From J061 sp003695725 [NCBI: Candidatus Schekmanbacteria bacterium] (GTDB lineage Bacteria; Schekmanbacteria; GWA2-38-11): a stretch of 27,368 bases of DNA. Both the position numbers and the translations under genes were made by a program. Positions 25,562-27,368 of the stretch are shown here, piece by piece; position 1 is the first letter of the stretch, and each line of letters begins with the position of its first letter. Below the pieces are notes generated by a model. The model was not told the origin of the DNA. It saw only the letters and a program-made list of their open reading frames with translations, and ran no database searches. Location of the stretch: positions 1 to 27,368 of the forward strand of contig RFHX01000180.1 in assembly GCA_003695725.1 (NCBI GenBank). Direction: 5' to 3'.

Positions 25562-27368
25562 TTATTCATACATTGAAGAAATCATAGATATATTCAATTT
25601 TACTTGCCTGCTTTTTCCGTATCGTGTTTCTATCCATAATTCTGGATTATTGCTTGTTATTTGTTCGACTTTGAATCTAACTTCATTGTTTTTCCAGGAA
25701 GTCAGAACTGCCGAGAAGCCTTTGGCAATCAGCTTTTCAGTCTCGCTTTCTTCAGGACCAAAGTTTTTCCCCTTGATTATTATTTCATTTCCAACAGATA
25801 TATTTTTTGATGATAATTTATTGATGACAGGATTTTTGCCTTTGAAATAAATTTTTGTTTTTTTCTTTGAAGTTTTATCTGATGAGATAATGAGAATATC
25901 GGCTTTTCCTATTCTTGCTCCCCACGGGATTGCAACTGTTATTTTGTTTTCCGTCCATTCTTTGACTCTACACTTGATTTTATTGCCCTTTGATATGATA
26001 AAGACTTTTCCCTTTCCTTTTCCAAAACCCGTCCCTTCAAGAGAAAGTCTATCCTTATAGAATACCTTTCTTTTGCTGATTTTCCATATTCCAGATTGTT
26101 TGGGTGTTGACCATATTTCAAGTCCCGACCAACCTTGTGACACATAAAGAGTTTTCCCATCAGCGAATAAAGTTCCACCAGTTGGAATTTTTGCTATGAG
26201 TTTTGGTTCTGATGGATTTTCAATGTCGAATACGGCGACTCCATAATCAATTTTTCCACCCATCTCATCTGCATCAAAATATGCCAAATTTCCGGATACT
26301 GATAGATCGTATCCCGATTCTCCAATTCCTGTCTTACCGATTATGTCTATTAACGATGGATTCTCTGCATCGGCAATGGAAAAACTACCATATATGGTAG
26401 AATAATAAAGCGTTGTTTTGTTCGCTGAAAATCCGCTTTCCTTACCGGCATAATAGGCGCCAACAATGGATGGAGAAGAAGGAGTAGTTGCGTCAATAAT
26501 GATGATACCCTCTTTAGAATTGGCAACATAAACCCTGCCATTGTAACTGTATATTCCAATTGGAGATGATCCACTATAAACCTGAGCTGACAATGTCGGA
26601 GAGATAGGATCAGTAACATCTATTATATCAAGGATACCTCCTGCATTTGCAACGAATGCAGTATTTTCCCATTCAGAAACATAAAGAGCATTTTCAGTTT
26701 TTATTGAACCTATGAGTGATGGGGAAGTGGGATCAGAAACATCAGCGATGAGTAAGCCATTTTTACCATCTGCAATGTATGCTTTACCGTTCGAAGCAAA
26801 TATGTCATTGCAATATCCTTTCGTTTCTAAAGCGCCTAAAAAAGTTGGCTTGCTGATATCAGAGGTGTCGATTATAACCATTCCGCCTTCGCCTGTTGAA
26901 ATATATCCTTTATTATCTTTGACCGATATTCTTATTACCGTTCCGGCTGTAAGATATGATCCTTCCAATGATGGGGATGAAGGATTGCTTACATCGATGA
27001 TGAACAGTCCGCGTGAATTATTAGTTGCAAAGAGTTTTGAGTTTTGAAGAAATAGACTGCCAATATTCAATTCCAAGTCCAATTTTCCAAGAAGTGTTGG
27101 GCTCGATGGATTTGACACATCGAGAATTTGAAGACCTGACTTTTCAGTGCTCAAATAAGCCACCTTATCTTGAACTAAAACATCTCCAATTGAGTCAGAG
27201 CCATATTTTGCCAAAAGAGCTGGTGATGAAGGATGACTGACATCTGCAATATAAAGCCCATCATAGGAGGCAATGTATGCTGTTTTTCCTGAAATGTAAA
27301 TATGGCGCGCCCAATTCGTTGAAAACGAGATATTGCCCACATTAGCAGGTGAAGAGGGATTGCTGATA
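25562..27368 (-). CDS. LVIVD-repeat protein with two TIG-like domains, 5' partial
   Basis: A paralogue of its neighbour, cut by the right window edge. The frame stays open to the edge: residues before the GTG at 27340 read ISNPSSPAN, the end of another repeat, so that GTG is internal. About ten repeats are seen, such as GLQILDVSNPSSP, GLFIIDVSNPSSP, GLLIADVSDPTSP and GIIIIDATTPSSP. The last clear propeller strand is GLEIWSTP. Two TIG/IPT-like domains then make up about the last 175 residues, with EWTENKITVAIPWG and SWKNNEVRF corresponding to the neighbour's turns. The repeats are more uniform here than in the neighbour. A signal peptide presumably lies outside the window. The binding partner is unknown. 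Confidence 0.85.
   Translation of the reverse strand, partial: ISNPSSPANVGNISFSTNWARHIYISGKTAYIASYDGLYIADVSHPSSPALLAKYGSDSIGDVLVQDKVAYLSTEKSGLQILDVSNPSSPTLLGKLDLELNIGSLFLQNSKLFATNNSRGLFIIDVSNPSSPSLEGSYLTAGTVIRISVKDNKGYISTGEGGMVIIDTSDISKPTFLGALETKGYCNDIFASNGKAYIADGKNGLLIADVSDPTSPSLIGSIKTENALYVSEWENTAFVANAGGILDIIDVTDPISPTLSAQVYSGSSPIGIYSYNGRVYVANSKEGIIIIDATTPSSPSIVGAYYAGKESGFSANKTTLYYSTIYGSFSIADAENPSLIDIIGKTGIGESGYDLSVSGNLAYFDADEMGGKIDYGVAVFDIENPSEPKLIAKIPTGGTLFADGKTLYVSQGWSGLEIWSTPKQSGIWKISKRKVFYKDRLSLEGTGFGKGKGKVFIISKGNKIKCRVKEWTENKITVAIPWGARIGKADILIISSDKTSKKKTKIYFKGKNPVINKLSSKNISVGNEIIIKGKNFGPEESETEKLIAKGFSAVLTSWKNNEVRFKVEQITSNNPELWIETRYGKSRQVKLNISMISSMYE

Noticed and set aside
23091-27368. 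DNA-level tandem repeats or a CRISPR array
   Set aside because: The periodicity is at the protein level (LVIVD repeats of about 42 residues) and the bases diverge strongly between units.

Overview
The window is a gene-dense, A+T-rich stretch of bacterial chromosome. It holds 18 protein genes, two of them cut by the window edges, no RNA genes, no insertion sequences and no CRISPR. No gene-free stretch exceeds about 210 bases. An LpxC deacetylase domain (first committed step of lipid A synthesis), an NtrY-type kinase, a periplasmic parvulin-type isomerase and secreted LVIVD/TIG proteins point to a Gram-negative, LPS-making bacterium. The mixture does not match a well-known model phylum. A deltaproteobacterium-like, Nitrospirae-like or candidate-phylum lineage fits, but that placement is an impression, not a result.

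Plus strand, 1-17482. (a) An apparent operon carries the C-terminal end of a transglutaminase-like protein, bifunctional Rel, RidA and the bifunctional NAD(P)HX repair enzyme Nnr. The first three overlap by a few bases. (b) RNase R, a DUF2889-like protein and DprA follow as a second tight group. (c) An NtrY-like membrane kinase is followed 10 bases later by one 730-codon gene. That gene fuses a complete NtrX-type response regulator (REC, AAA+, Fis-type HTH) to a complete LpxC enzyme. (d) PurM, PurN, a SurA/PpiC-like isomerase and a uroporphyrinogen-decarboxylase-like protein with altered catalytic residues close the plus-strand half.

Minus strand, 17492-27368. RecD2 helicase lies at the left with its own likely promoter. 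Upstream of it, a radical SAM enzyme of the MSMEG_0568 type, an OmpR-type regulator and a HAMP histidine kinase overlap one another as an operon. The right end holds two adjacent paralogous secreted proteins, each a long run of LVIVD propeller repeats capped by two TIG/IPT-like domains. The upstream one runs off the window.

The most striking feature is the NtrX-LpxC fusion at 11393-13585. Its receiver domain keeps the phosphorylation residues and its LpxC domain keeps every zinc and catalytic residue I can place. The AAA+ domain between them has lost the sigma-54 contact loop, the Walker B glutamate, the arginine finger and the sensor residues. With the kinase gene next door, this suggests a two-component system wired physically to lipid A synthesis, by a route other than classical sigma-54 activation. 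The solo MSMEG_0568-type radical SAM enzyme in a two-component operon and the altered UroD paralogue are secondary points of interest.
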